DNA of 15,726 bases from Paenibacillus_AK sp041641375 (GCA_041641375.1 JBEPYM010000067.1:1-15726), one strand, 5' to 3'; positions 8,002 through 14,363 are shown, numbered from the stretch's first letter. The notes: generated from the sequence alone by a model not told the origin. Translations and numbers: made by a program.

Positions 8002-9381
8002 TCACAATCCCGAATCACGATGAAACGGACGAATATTTCGAATCCAGTCCTCTATGCCGGGCAGCTTGTTCCGATCCGATTGGGACAAATGCGGGGCTGG
8101 CAATAAATAAAGCACCGCACCCGAAAGCTCTGCAAGCTTGTGCCAAGCGATCCCCTGTTCCGTCCACCGAGCCTCCATCGCTGCTGACCGCTGAACAGGA
8201 TATGCGACCAGCTTCAACAGCTCCTTGCCTTCAAGCGTCTGGATCGTTAACCCGCCTCCGCCTTCGTCATTCCATCTTCGCAGCGTGGCGAATTCATCCC
8301 ATGTGACCGGATAATCAAACCAGTATCCGAATTGAACATCGATATATGCGCGGATCACGAGAGCCGGCTTATGTCCGTCCTTTAGCTGGTAGAGCTCATG
8401 GAGCCAAGGCATAGCTGCGTAAGGGACCCCCTTGGTCCCGGGCGGTTCGACCAGACGGCTCACTTCAAGCAAGCCGTCTTCATTCAAATCGCCGCCCCAC
8501 CCTGCTCTCGGGTTAAACCAGGAAGGCTTGGTTGGGTCGACGTTCAGCCTGTCGACCAGCTTGCCGTTCTCCATCGTAAACAGCCACGAATACGCGGAGC
8601 TCGCCCCGACACCTGCATGGACAAATACGCCTTTCTGTCCGTTGCCGACAGCCCCTGCGATAGCCCGATCAAATCCATTGATGCCGCCATACATCCTTAT
8701 CGTTTGGATCAATTGCAGCTGATTTCCACGATATTGCAGGAGAGCCGCGTAAGCCTCCATCCTATCTCCGTTGCGAGTCAGCAGCACGAGCTCCGCTGCG
8801 CCATCTCCATCCAGATCGTCGATTGCGGCAGCCGAATAGGTTTGCGGATTCAGCGTATAGTACCCGGAGTCCGGTTTGATCGTTGTGACACGGAGCTCGT
8901 TCCGATCGCGAAGCCCGCTGCCCCACCCGGTCACGATATCGGGTATGCCGTCTCCTGTGACATCGCGAAACAGAATAAAATCGACATCCCGGCCCGACGT
9001 TCGCTCCAGATGAACAAGCTTCCATTCGGATTGCTCGCTCTCCCTCTGAAGGATCAGGAAGCCATATTCGAAAGCATCGGCCCCCTTGCGATACAGCGCG
9101 ATCACTTCAGGGACTCCGTCTCCAGTTAAGTCCTTTCGCAGGATCGCCGTATTCCGGTTTTCTCCTTTTTTGGATACGGTCAGTCTGGCGTCTTTAGGCA
9201 GCCAATGAGCGACCGCGTTCCGGATTCCTTCCCAGTCCTCCGGCATTGAGGGGGCGCGCAAAAGCTCCAACGGCGATGTTTGGAGGGCGCAGCCCACTAG
9301 TATAAAAAATGACAACAGCAGCGGCAGCCATCGAATTGGGGCAAGACGACGATGGTTCATGGTAACGATCACCCGTTTCAC
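8002..9381 (-). CDS. Lipoprotein with FG-GAP/VCBS-like repeats, probable accessory sensor
   Basis: I do not recognise a named family. The 459-residue product has a lipoprotein signal ending in lipobox LVGC (Cys31). At least three DxTGDG/DxDGDG motifs follow: DLTGDGVPE (84-92), DVTGDGIPD (140-148) and DLDGDGAAE (189-197), plus a weaker DLNEDGLLE. These are the Ca-binding-like loops of FG-GAP/VCBS (integrin-type) beta-propeller repeats. The C-terminal third lacks repeats. The open frame reaches 9465. GGAGG (9395-9391) is nine bases before GTG 9381, giving the start used; ATG 9360 with upstream GGGTGATC is the alternative (452 residues). Being first in the run with the two-component genes suggests it helps sense an envelope condition, but that is inference from position. 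Confidence 0.85.
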   Translation of the reverse strand: MKRVIVTMNHRRLAPIRWLPLLLSFFILVGCALQTSPLELLRAPSMPEDWEGIRNAVAHWLPKDARLTVSKKGENRNTAILRKDLTGDGVPEVIALYRKGADAFEYGFLILQRESEQSEWKLVHLERTSGRDVDFILFRDVTGDGIPDIVTGWGSGLRDRNELRVTTIKPDSGYYTLNPQTYSAAAIDDLDGDGAAELVLLTRNGDRMEAYAALLQYRGNQLQLIQTIRMYGGINGFDRAIAGAVGNGQKGVFVHAGVGASSAYSWLFTMENGKLVDRLNVDPTKPSWFNPRAGWGGDLNEDGLLEVSRLVEPPGTKGVPYAAMPWLHELYQLKDGHKPALVIRAYIDVQFGYWFDYPVTWDEFATLRRWNDEGGGGLTIQTLEGKELLKLVAYPVQRSAAMEARWTEQGIAWHKLAELSGAVLYLLPAPHLSQSDRNKLPGIEDWIRNIRPFHRDSGL

Positions 9382-9404
9382 TTGCGAATACCTCCATTGT
9401 ACAC

Positions 9405-9442
9405 AAAAGAAGCGACACCAAACAGCCGGTGCCGCTTCTTTT
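9405..9442 (-). terminator. Rho-independent terminator-like hairpin between the stalk gene and the lipoprotein operon
   Basis: Bases 9405-9419 and 9428-9442 form a 15-position stem with an 8-base loop. At one position the plus strand has an A.C mismatch, whereas minus-strand RNA has a G.U pair there, so the hairpin is complete only in the minus-strand transcript. The minus-strand 3' arm ends in CTTCTTTT, a modest U-tract. It lies about 10 bases after the stalk gene stop, and only about 9 bases separate it from the ribosome-binding site of the next gene. It could terminate the stalk transcript or attenuate read-through into the operon. Confidence 0.75.
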
Positions 9443-9451
9443 TCCTGGATG

Positions 9452-10540
9452 CTACTTACGATCACGAATATGGATTTGCATGCTCGCTGAATCGCCTACA
9501 GTGCTTACCTCCGCCTTCAATATCGATGTAAAGAAATCGGAAGGCACGTACATGCTGCCATTCGTCTGGATAACCGGTGCCGCTCCGAGCGTAATCGGCG
9601 CCATCTTGTTTACGGTATAGGCATCCTTTCCAACCGTCACGGACGTCCACTGTGCTCCGCGAAGTAGCTCCGCCGTCCCCGTCTCCGCGTTCCAAGTGAT
9701 GCGGTAGCCAAGCGCCTCTGATACAGCTCGCAGCGGCAGCATCAGCTTGCCCGTATCGGAAGTGAACACATCCGCATTCGACAAGGTGATGGTCGGCACG
9801 TTTGCCGCGGACTGTACCGCAATTCGGAATTCCGGGACTCCCGTTGCCCCTGGTGCTATGGAGTACTTGGGAAATACAATGACGACGTCGCCCTCGTTGA
9901 CATAAAACGCTTGATGGTCAGAAATTCCTTCAAAGGCGTTGACAAAATATTTGGCCGGCTCCTTCGCGATTTGCTCCCGAATGGCGACATTGACTGTCTC
10001 CTTATAACCATTGCCCAGCACATCCTGCAGCTCGAGTCGTTTCGTGTCCGGCTTGTTGTAGAAATTATACGTATCGACGCGCGGATTGCCCGTACCTCCG
10101 GTTGCCGCATAGGTAGTTACGACCAGCGACACGATCCCGCCTGCCGCTTCGCCGCCGTCAGATTTCAGCTCATATCCGATATGGAGCTGATACGGTCTGA
10201 AGGTGATGCCCGCTTCCTTGGCTTTGAGGGCTGCTTTTTCTGCCTCCGCTTTCCAATATGCCAAGTCCTTCATCGCATGCGATTCGATCAGTCCGTTCGT
10301 CTGCTCCTGATACAAGAGGTCCGCCAAGCCTTGCAGCTTTGGTAGCTTGATTTCGGCGACAAGCGCCTCCGATTCACTGCGAATGTCTTTCGTTTCCACA
10401 ACCTGCTGCTTGACCTCGGCCATAATCGGGACCACCTTCGTTTGACCCGTTGCTGCCTCCATCGCCTTCACGTTATGTCCGAACGCCACCGGAGCTGCGA
10501 GTAAGCTGAATGCCGTTAGCATGGCTGCTGTTTTTTTCAT
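9452..10540 (-). CDS. Secreted DUF4163/DUF3298-type protein with copper-amine-oxidase stalk domain
   Basis: The function is not established. The 362-residue product starts with a typical Sec signal peptide (MKKTAAMLTAFSLLAAPVAF, cleavage near residue 26). Residues about 40-235 resemble the DUF4163-DUF3298 module of RsiV/PdaC-like proteins, with features such as YNFYNK, LELQDVL and the VVIVFPKYSIAPGATGVPEF stretch. Residues about 255-355 form a copper-amine-oxidase N-terminal (stalk) domain with LPLRAVSEALGY and a final MYVPSDFF strand. Stalk domains are common in exported Paenibacillus proteins and are usually wall-associated or structural, not enzymatic. GAGGAGG lies about ten bases before the ATG. 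It is probably transcribed separately from the operon downstream because of the hairpin between them. Confidence 0.87.
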   Translation of the reverse strand: MKKTAAMLTAFSLLAAPVAFGHNVKAMEAATGQTKVVPIMAEVKQQVVETKDIRSESEALVAEIKLPKLQGLADLLYQEQTNGLIESHAMKDLAYWKAEAEKAALKAKEAGITFRPYQLHIGYELKSDGGEAAGGIVSLVVTTYAATGGTGNPRVDTYNFYNKPDTKRLELQDVLGNGYKETVNVAIREQIAKEPAKYFVNAFEGISDHQAFYVNEGDVVIVFPKYSIAPGATGVPEFRIAVQSAANVPTITLSNADVFTSDTGKLMLPLRAVSEALGYRITWNAETGTAELLRGAQWTSVTVGKDAYTVNKMAPITLGAAPVIQTNGSMYVPSDFFTSILKAEVSTVGDSASMQIHIRDRK

Positions 10541-10574
10541 ATTTAATCTTCCTCCTCGTTGTTTCTACATCTTG

Positions 10575-10617
10575 ATCTTACCAATTGACCGAGGAGAAAG
10601 GGTTACAAAACGGTAAC
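10575..10617 (-). promoter_or_regulatory. Candidate regulator site and promoter for the stalk-protein gene
   Basis: GGTTAC (10601-10606) and GGTAAC (10612-10617) form a direct repeat with an 11-base period; the inner GTTAC and GTAAC are also a perfect inverted repeat. On the minus strand a weak -10-like TAAGAT lies at 10580-10575 with no recognisable -35 at standard spacing. Repeats with 11-base phasing in the -35 region are typical of activation by OmpR/PhoB-type regulators. This is a hypothesis from spacing only; the regulator encoded nearby is one candidate. Confidence 0.3.
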
Positions 10618-10648
10618 AGGCTTTGAGGAGGCGAATCAATCAAAAATT

Positions 10649-11527
10649 CTATGGGAAAAAATCAAGAAAACGTCTCGAAGCAGCAGATAGTGGGACACCT
10701 TTAAGTGTCGCAATTCCGACATGGCGTTCTGGAATTGTAGGTATTAGAGGAATTTCAATTAGCTTACCCGTATCTAATTCTTCAGCAACATACTCACGTA
10801 CGATAAATGTAAGGCCAAACCCACTTTGTGCAAATTGTATGAGAAGATCAAGGCTTCCTAATTCAAACTCGGGATGTAAAGTGATTCCGTTCGATGCTGC
10901 ATACTCATCGAGAAAATTTCTCGTGCTTCCTCCTGGTTCAAGAAGCAGCAAAGGATAGCGATGAAGTTCCTCCAAAGGCAATGGATGTTCGGCCATCGGG
11001 GCATACGCTTGATTTCCCACAAGGCAATCCTGCTGCGTTGAACTGATGCGAAAATCAATTTTCGAATCAAAAGCAGGTAAATTCACAACTCCAAAGTCAA
11101 TTTTACCTTCCTTTAGAAGTGTAATGGTTTCGGGTGTTGTTCGATTCGTAACGCGAATTCTGACTTCTGGATATTGCTTATGGAATTGTTCAAGGTAAGG
11201 CAACAAAAAATGCTTACACAGCGTATCGCTTGCCCCGATGTTGATTTCCCCATAAGTCAACTCTTGCATCTCTGCAATTTTCTTCTCACCTATTTCGATG
11301 AAATGTATAGCTTGCTCAACAAATTGATACAGCACTTCACCTTCAGCAGTTAGTTTAACCCCTCTTGTCGTACGAAAAAACAGTTGTCCGCCAAGGTCTC
11401 CTTCCAGTTGTTTCAATGTATGGCTGACCGCAGGCTGAGTGATATGGAGTTTCTCGGCAGCCTTTGTCAAACTCCCTAGTTTTGCGGTCCAATAAAAAAC
11501 ACGATACCTTTCCAAATTGAATTCCAT
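10649..11527 (-). CDS. LysR-family transcriptional regulator
   Basis: LysR-type regulators bind a small-molecule ligand and often control a divergently transcribed neighbour; here that is the PurA-like gene. The 292-residue protein has an N-terminal winged HTH (SLTKAAEKLHITQPAVSHTL, about residues 19-38) and a periplasmic-binding-protein-like effector domain from about residue 90 to the end (GEINIGASDTL). Length is normal. Frame-wise an ATG at 11533 is possible, but AGAGG (11540-11536) is eight bases from ATG 11527 and only two from the other, so 11527 is used. Codon usage and base composition are more AT-rich than in the genes to its left. The ligand cannot be read from sequence; a purine-related metabolite would fit the neighbour. 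Confidence 0.95.
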   Translation of the reverse strand: MEFNLERYRVFYWTAKLGSLTKAAEKLHITQPAVSHTLKQLEGDLGGQLFFRTTRGVKLTAEGEVLYQFVEQAIHFIEIGEKKIAEMQELTYGEINIGASDTLCKHFLLPYLEQFHKQYPEVRIRVTNRTTPETITLLKEGKIDFGVVNLPAFDSKIDFRISSTQQDCLVGNQAYAPMAEHPLPLEELHRYPLLLLEPGGSTRNFLDEYAASNGITLHPEFELGSLDLLIQFAQSGFGLTFIVREYVAEELDTGKLIEIPLIPTIPERHVGIATLKGVPLSAASRRFLDFFP

Positions 11528-11565
11528 TATCATTACCTCTGTTTATATCTATTATTATTAGAATC

Positions 11566-11583
11566 AATTTTACTAATTTTACT
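11566..11583. repeat. Perfect 9-bp tandem repeat in the LysR/PurA intergenic region
   Basis: AATTTTACT occurs twice back to back (11566-11574 and 11575-11583), inside an AT-rich stretch between the divergent LysR and PurA-like genes. The first copy contains the proposed -35 box of the plus-strand promoter. It may be an auxiliary regulator contact or simply AT-rich promoter DNA. Confidence 0.6.
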
Positions 11584-11598
11584 TAGTCAAATTATAAT
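11569..11598 (+). promoter_or_regulatory. Probable promoter of the PurA-like gene
   Basis: TTTACT (11569-11574) is followed after 18 bases by a perfect TATAAT (11593-11598), about 40 bases before the start codon. The -35 matches consensus at four of six positions, as expected for a regulated promoter. The predicted start of transcription (about 11605) falls within the palindrome at 11598-11616. Confidence 0.55.
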
Positions 11599-11616
11599 AA
11601 TCCCTGTAAAGGATTA
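11598..11616. promoter_or_regulatory. Palindromic LysR-type operator candidate (T-N11-A)
   Basis: TAATCC (11598-11603) and GGATTA (11611-11616) are perfect inverted arms separated by seven bases. The inner ATCC/GGAT arms place T at 11601 and A at 11613 with exactly 11 bases between, the LysR-type T-N11-A signature with dyad symmetry. It overlaps the -10 box and predicted transcription start of the PurA-like gene and lies about 75-90 bases upstream of the LysR start codon. This is suitable for regulating the PurA-like gene and for autoregulation. Confidence 0.55.
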
Positions 11617-11638
11617 CAAGCGATGGAGGCGGTTTAAT

Positions 11639-12922
11639 TTGACGGTGACAGCGATCGTAGGAGCGAATTGGGGAGATGAAGGAAAGGGTAAAATGACGGA
11701 TGTGCTTTCTGCAAAGTCATCTTATGTGGTACGCTATCAAGGCGGAAGTAATGCGGGGCATACGATTATCAACGATTATGGGAAATTTGCGTTACACATG
11801 CTGCCTTCGGGGGTATTCTATCCAAACGTTACGAATGTGATTGGTCCCGGAGTAGCACTTGATGTAGGGACGCTTTTAAAAGAAAGGGAGGAATTGCTTG
11901 CCCGTGGCGTCCCAGAACCTTGTTTACGTGTGTCTGACCGTGCCCAAATCGTTCTTCCTATACACCGTTTATTTGATGAGCTGGAAGAGAATCGGCTAGG
12001 TTCACGCAGCTTTGGATCGACAAAACGAGGAATTGCTCCTTTTTACGCTGATAAATATGCGAAGCTTGGGATTCAAGTTTCGGATTTGTACAACGAAGAA
12101 CGCCTCTATTCACGCTTACAACAATCGCTAGAGTCTAAAAATGTATTGCTGATCCATATGTACGGCAAGCAACCGATTCAACCCGAAACGATGATGTCAG
12201 ATTTAATAAGTCAAGGAGAGAAGCTTCGTCCATTTGTATGTAACACCACTTCAATACTTCAGGAAGCCTACGAGCATGGTGATTCCATATTGTTAGAAGG
12301 CCAGCTTGGCGCACTACGTGATCCCGACCACGGCATATATCCATTTTCAACATCCTCATCAACACTCGCTGGTTTTGCTCCAGTAGGTGCTGGCTTGCCG
12401 CCTTTTGCGATTACGAGGGTATTGGCAGTAGTAAAATCGTATTCAAGCTGTGTTGGCGCGGGTCCCTTTATATCGGAATTAACTGGGGTAGATGCGGATG
12501 AATTAAGACGGCGCGGTGGGGATTCAGGGGAGTATGGGGCAACCACTGGACGTCATCGTCGTGTTGGCTGGTTTGACGCTGTTGCAACCCGTTATGGCTG
12601 TATGGTACAAGGTGCTACGGAAGTCGCATTAACGAATCTGGACGTACTTGGATACTTGGATACCATCCCAGTGTGCACAAGTTATGAATTACAAGATGGA
12701 ACAAGAACTGATCAATTTCCAGTGTGCGCTAAGTTAGATAAAGCTAAACCGATTCTGCAATACGTTCAAGGTTGGAAATGTGATACATCTAATATAAAAT
12801 CTTATCAAGAACTGCCAGATGCCGCGAAGCAATATGTTGAATGGATAGAATCAGCAATCAAAGTGAAAATATCGTTCGTGTCAATAGGTCCTAAACGTGA
12901 ACAGCTCATAATGAAATACTGA
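11639..12922 (+). CDS. purA: Adenylosuccinate synthetase (PurA) homologue with altered active-site residues
   Basis: PurA uses GTP and aspartate to convert IMP to adenylosuccinate, the first step from IMP to AMP. The 427-residue product covers the whole family. It keeps WGDEGKGK (Asp13, Lys16), the NAGHT segment (Asn38, His41), DHGIYPFSTSS, the aspartate-loop TTGRHRR (302-308), LTNLDVL and SIGPKREQ. Unusual are GGSNAGHT instead of GG(N/H)NAGHT, GIAPFY instead of GIGPAY, EGQLG (220-224) where EGAQG is expected so that E. coli Gln224 becomes Leu223, and SCVGAGPF where TRVG is usual. TTG 11639 is the start: GGAGG (11625-11629) is nine bases away and residue numbers then match E. coli PurA through His41. 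Low GC and a divergent LysR gene suggest a regulated, acquired paralogue; altered substrate or inactivity are both possible. Confidence 0.9.
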   Translation: MTVTAIVGANWGDEGKGKMTDVLSAKSSYVVRYQGGSNAGHTIINDYGKFALHMLPSGVFYPNVTNVIGPGVALDVGTLLKEREELLARGVPEPCLRVSDRAQIVLPIHRLFDELEENRLGSRSFGSTKRGIAPFYADKYAKLGIQVSDLYNEERLYSRLQQSLESKNVLLIHMYGKQPIQPETMMSDLISQGEKLRPFVCNTTSILQEAYEHGDSILLEGQLGALRDPDHGIYPFSTSSSTLAGFAPVGAGLPPFAITRVLAVVKSYSSCVGAGPFISELTGVDADELRRRGGDSGEYGATTGRHRRVGWFDAVATRYGCMVQGATEVALTNLDVLGYLDTIPVCTSYELQDGTRTDQFPVCAKLDKAKPILQYVQGWKCDTSNIKSYQELPDAAKQYVEWIESAIKVKISFVSIGPKREQLIMKY

Positions 12923-13003
12923 AGATGTCACCTTCTAAAAAATTTCTTGATATTTCCTCCACATTCAGATAATATCAATATAAATGATAACGATATCACT
13001 GGG

Positions 13004-13057
13004 AAGCACCCACTGTTACGATCCTACGATCGAACCGTGAGTGCTTTTTTATTTTTT
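13004..13057 (+). terminator. Strong rho-independent terminator after the PurA-like gene
   Basis: Arms 13004-13023 and about 13028-13046 form a near-complete stem of about 18 pairs with a four-base loop (CTAC), two mismatches and one bulged base. It is followed by TTTTTTATTTTTT. It ends just before the ribosome-binding site (13061-13066) of the next plus-strand gene, so it either terminates the PurA-like transcript or acts as a leader attenuator for the downstream gene. Confidence 0.85.
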
Positions 13058-13075
13058 ACAAGGGGGAATCCACAC

Positions 13076-13930
13076 GTGAATCATGTGATGTTTACCAAGG
13101 AACAGTTCATTGAATTTATCATTAGCCATTGTGAGAAGGTTGAGCCAAATTTTCAATTCGACAATTCCAATCTGAATGACCCTTTGCAATACATCTTGAC
13201 GCACAAGCAAAGTCAAGCGCAAGCCACCTTGAATTTACACAACATTTGGGAGGACTATCTTCGAATCGGAGAACTGAATGTCATCATCGATTTTATGAAT
13301 CACCAATTACAGGTATTCCAATTTACGAATCGAATGAATCAAGATTTCAAGGGAGTCGATCTGACGAAAATATATCCGACGCTTCGCCCCTATTCATTCA
13401 GAAGCAGTCAAGAGAATGGAGATGAGTATCTTCATGACAAACATGTGCCCAAATTAGAAACGTTATATATCGAGAATCAGCCTGGCTTTTTTGTTTTTCT
13501 GTCAAAAGAATATGTCAAGCCGGCGCTAATCTATAAAAACGAAGAAGAAATCAAACTGCATGCCTTTGAGAATTTAAGAAAAAAGGGTTGGAATCCCGAG
13601 CATTATCAAATCCCATCACCAACTATGGGACAGCATGCTACTTTTCATGTGTATGTCAAGACAGAGTACCCTTTTCAGCATCAATTTTTTCTTCCGGATC
13701 TCGCCCAGAAACATCTCTCTGCATCCTATCTGTGCGCTGTTCCTGCAAGGGATATGGCTGTCGTACTCACTACTAGTAATCCGTTGGATTCTGTTATTGC
13801 TGCGAAAAAGACGGCAATTCAATCAGGCTTCAGCACCTATGTAAACATGTGTTTCCATGGAGAACCTCGGCCCATTTCCAACAATATGTATTGGATACAT
13901 GGCGGACGTCCCTATTGTCTCCATTGGTGA
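13076..13930 (+). CDS. DUF1444-like (YtpQ-like) protein of unknown function
   Basis: The function is unknown. The 284-residue product appears soluble, with no signal peptide or transmembrane segment. Its middle and C-terminal parts resemble the DUF1444/UPF0354 family (B. subtilis YtpQ) by eye: a PTLRPYSF segment near residue 105, a Phe/Leu-rich central region with an ALxNLRKKG-like helix (HAFENLRKKGW), and a C-terminal block (LCAVPARDMAVVLTTSNP) resembling YtpQ's VVAVPHQDVLIIAD segment. The frame is open from 12947, but that upstream part runs through the terminator hairpin, so it is not coding. AGGGGG (13061-13066) is nine bases before GTG 13076, the chosen start; ATG 13088 is an alternative. 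Composition matches the low-GC block shared with the LysR and PurA-like genes. Confidence 0.7.
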   Translation: MNHVMFTKEQFIEFIISHCEKVEPNFQFDNSNLNDPLQYILTHKQSQAQATLNLHNIWEDYLRIGELNVIIDFMNHQLQVFQFTNRMNQDFKGVDLTKIYPTLRPYSFRSSQENGDEYLHDKHVPKLETLYIENQPGFFVFLSKEYVKPALIYKNEEEIKLHAFENLRKKGWNPEHYQIPSPTMGQHATFHVYVKTEYPFQHQFFLPDLAQKHLSASYLCAVPARDMAVVLTTSNPLDSVIAAKKTAIQSGFSTYVNMCFHGEPRPISNNMYWIHGGRPYCLHW

Positions 13931-14019
13931 TTCAGGGATTGAACCCTACACCTCATAGCTGCAGATAAAAGAACAAGAAGCTGACCCGAAAGGCACTATA
14001 CCGGAGGAGGGCATAACCC

Positions 14020-14130
14020 GTGGATTTTATATTTGATGGAAATGAATGGTATGTGGTGATCTCCTCCATCATTTTAATGGGTTGTTGTTATCGAATTCGA
14101 AAGCACTTCAGGCCAGTTAGTTCTACCTAG
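14020..14130 (+). CDS. Small 36-residue single-pass membrane protein or truncated gene remnant
   Basis: This short ORF starts with GTG, nine bases after an excellent GGAGGAGGG ribosome-binding site (14003-14011), and ends at TAG 14128-14130. The product begins MDFIFDGNEWYVV, continues with a hydrophobic stretch (about residues 11-23, ending in LMGCC) and ends in a basic tail (YRIRKHFRP). It would be an N-out or N-in single-pass peptide. The start looks like the N-terminus of a larger membrane protein, so it may be a remnant cut off where the low-GC block meets the GC-rich regulator gene. It lies 89 bases after the DUF1444-like gene; no promoter or terminator is evident in that gap. Identity is unknown. 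Confidence 0.45.
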   Translation: MDFIFDGNEWYVVISSIILMGCCYRIRKHFRPVSST

Positions 14131-14140
14131 CTTGGCTAGG
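14126..14140. other. Perfect hairpin containing the stop codons of two convergent frames
   Basis: CCTAGC (14126-14131) and GCTAGG (14135-14140) are perfect inverted arms around a TTG loop. The left arm contains the TAG of the 36-codon plus-strand ORF (14128-14130), and the right arm contains the TAG (14138-14136) ending the minus-strand regulator frame. No U-tract follows on either strand, so it is at best a weak bidirectional terminator. Confidence 0.45.
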
Positions 14141-14363
14141 CGCGCACGATAAATCGAACAAACCTCCGAAACGCTGTCCGCGCTCCCGCTACCGATACGA
14201 GCATGCGGCTCAAGTATGCGCGGGTCATCCCGACGGACTCCGCCTGGCGAAGCAGCTCGGCATCGGTCAGCGACAGATCATATTCGAGCGGATCGACCAT
14301 CGCCAGCGGTCCGATCATCGTCCGGTCCTCACGGACGATGAAGCACGCGTTGCCGCCTGCCGT
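14136..14363 (-). pseudogene. In-frame C-terminal part of the GGDEF-like regulator, cut off by a TAG
   Basis: Seventy-five codons follow the TAG (14366-14364) in exactly the same frame as the upstream gene, up to a TAG at 14138-14136. They read TAGGNACFIVREDRTMIGPL and then contain a helix-turn-helix-like segment (DAELLRQAESVGMTRAYLSRML) and a basic C-terminus (FRRFVRFIVR). Reading through the stop gives one continuous protein of about 413 residues, with no other interruption. The fragment has no convincing ribosome-binding site of its own. It is best seen as the detached DNA-binding-like end of a gene broken by a single nonsense change, by a sequencing error, or subject to read-through. Confidence 0.6.

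Noticed and set aside
8398..9129. 243-codon plus-strand open frame opposite the VCBS-like lipoprotein gene
   Set aside because: The opposite strand has a lipobox, repeat motifs and a ribosome-binding site; the plus frame has none and looks like a shadow frame.
9396..9401. TACAAT as -10 box for the lipoprotein operon
   Set aside because: No acceptable -35 at 15-18 bases, and transcription would begin within or after the GGAGG ribosome-binding site.
13922..13960. tRNA T-arm/CCA-like sequence on the minus strand (GGGTTCAATCCC followed by TGAATCACCA), possible attachment-site remnant
   Set aside because: The loop between the GGG and CCC arms has six bases where a seven-base T-loop is needed, the flanking positions do not pair as a T-arm, no rest of a tRNA is present, and it overlaps the end of the DUF1444-like gene.
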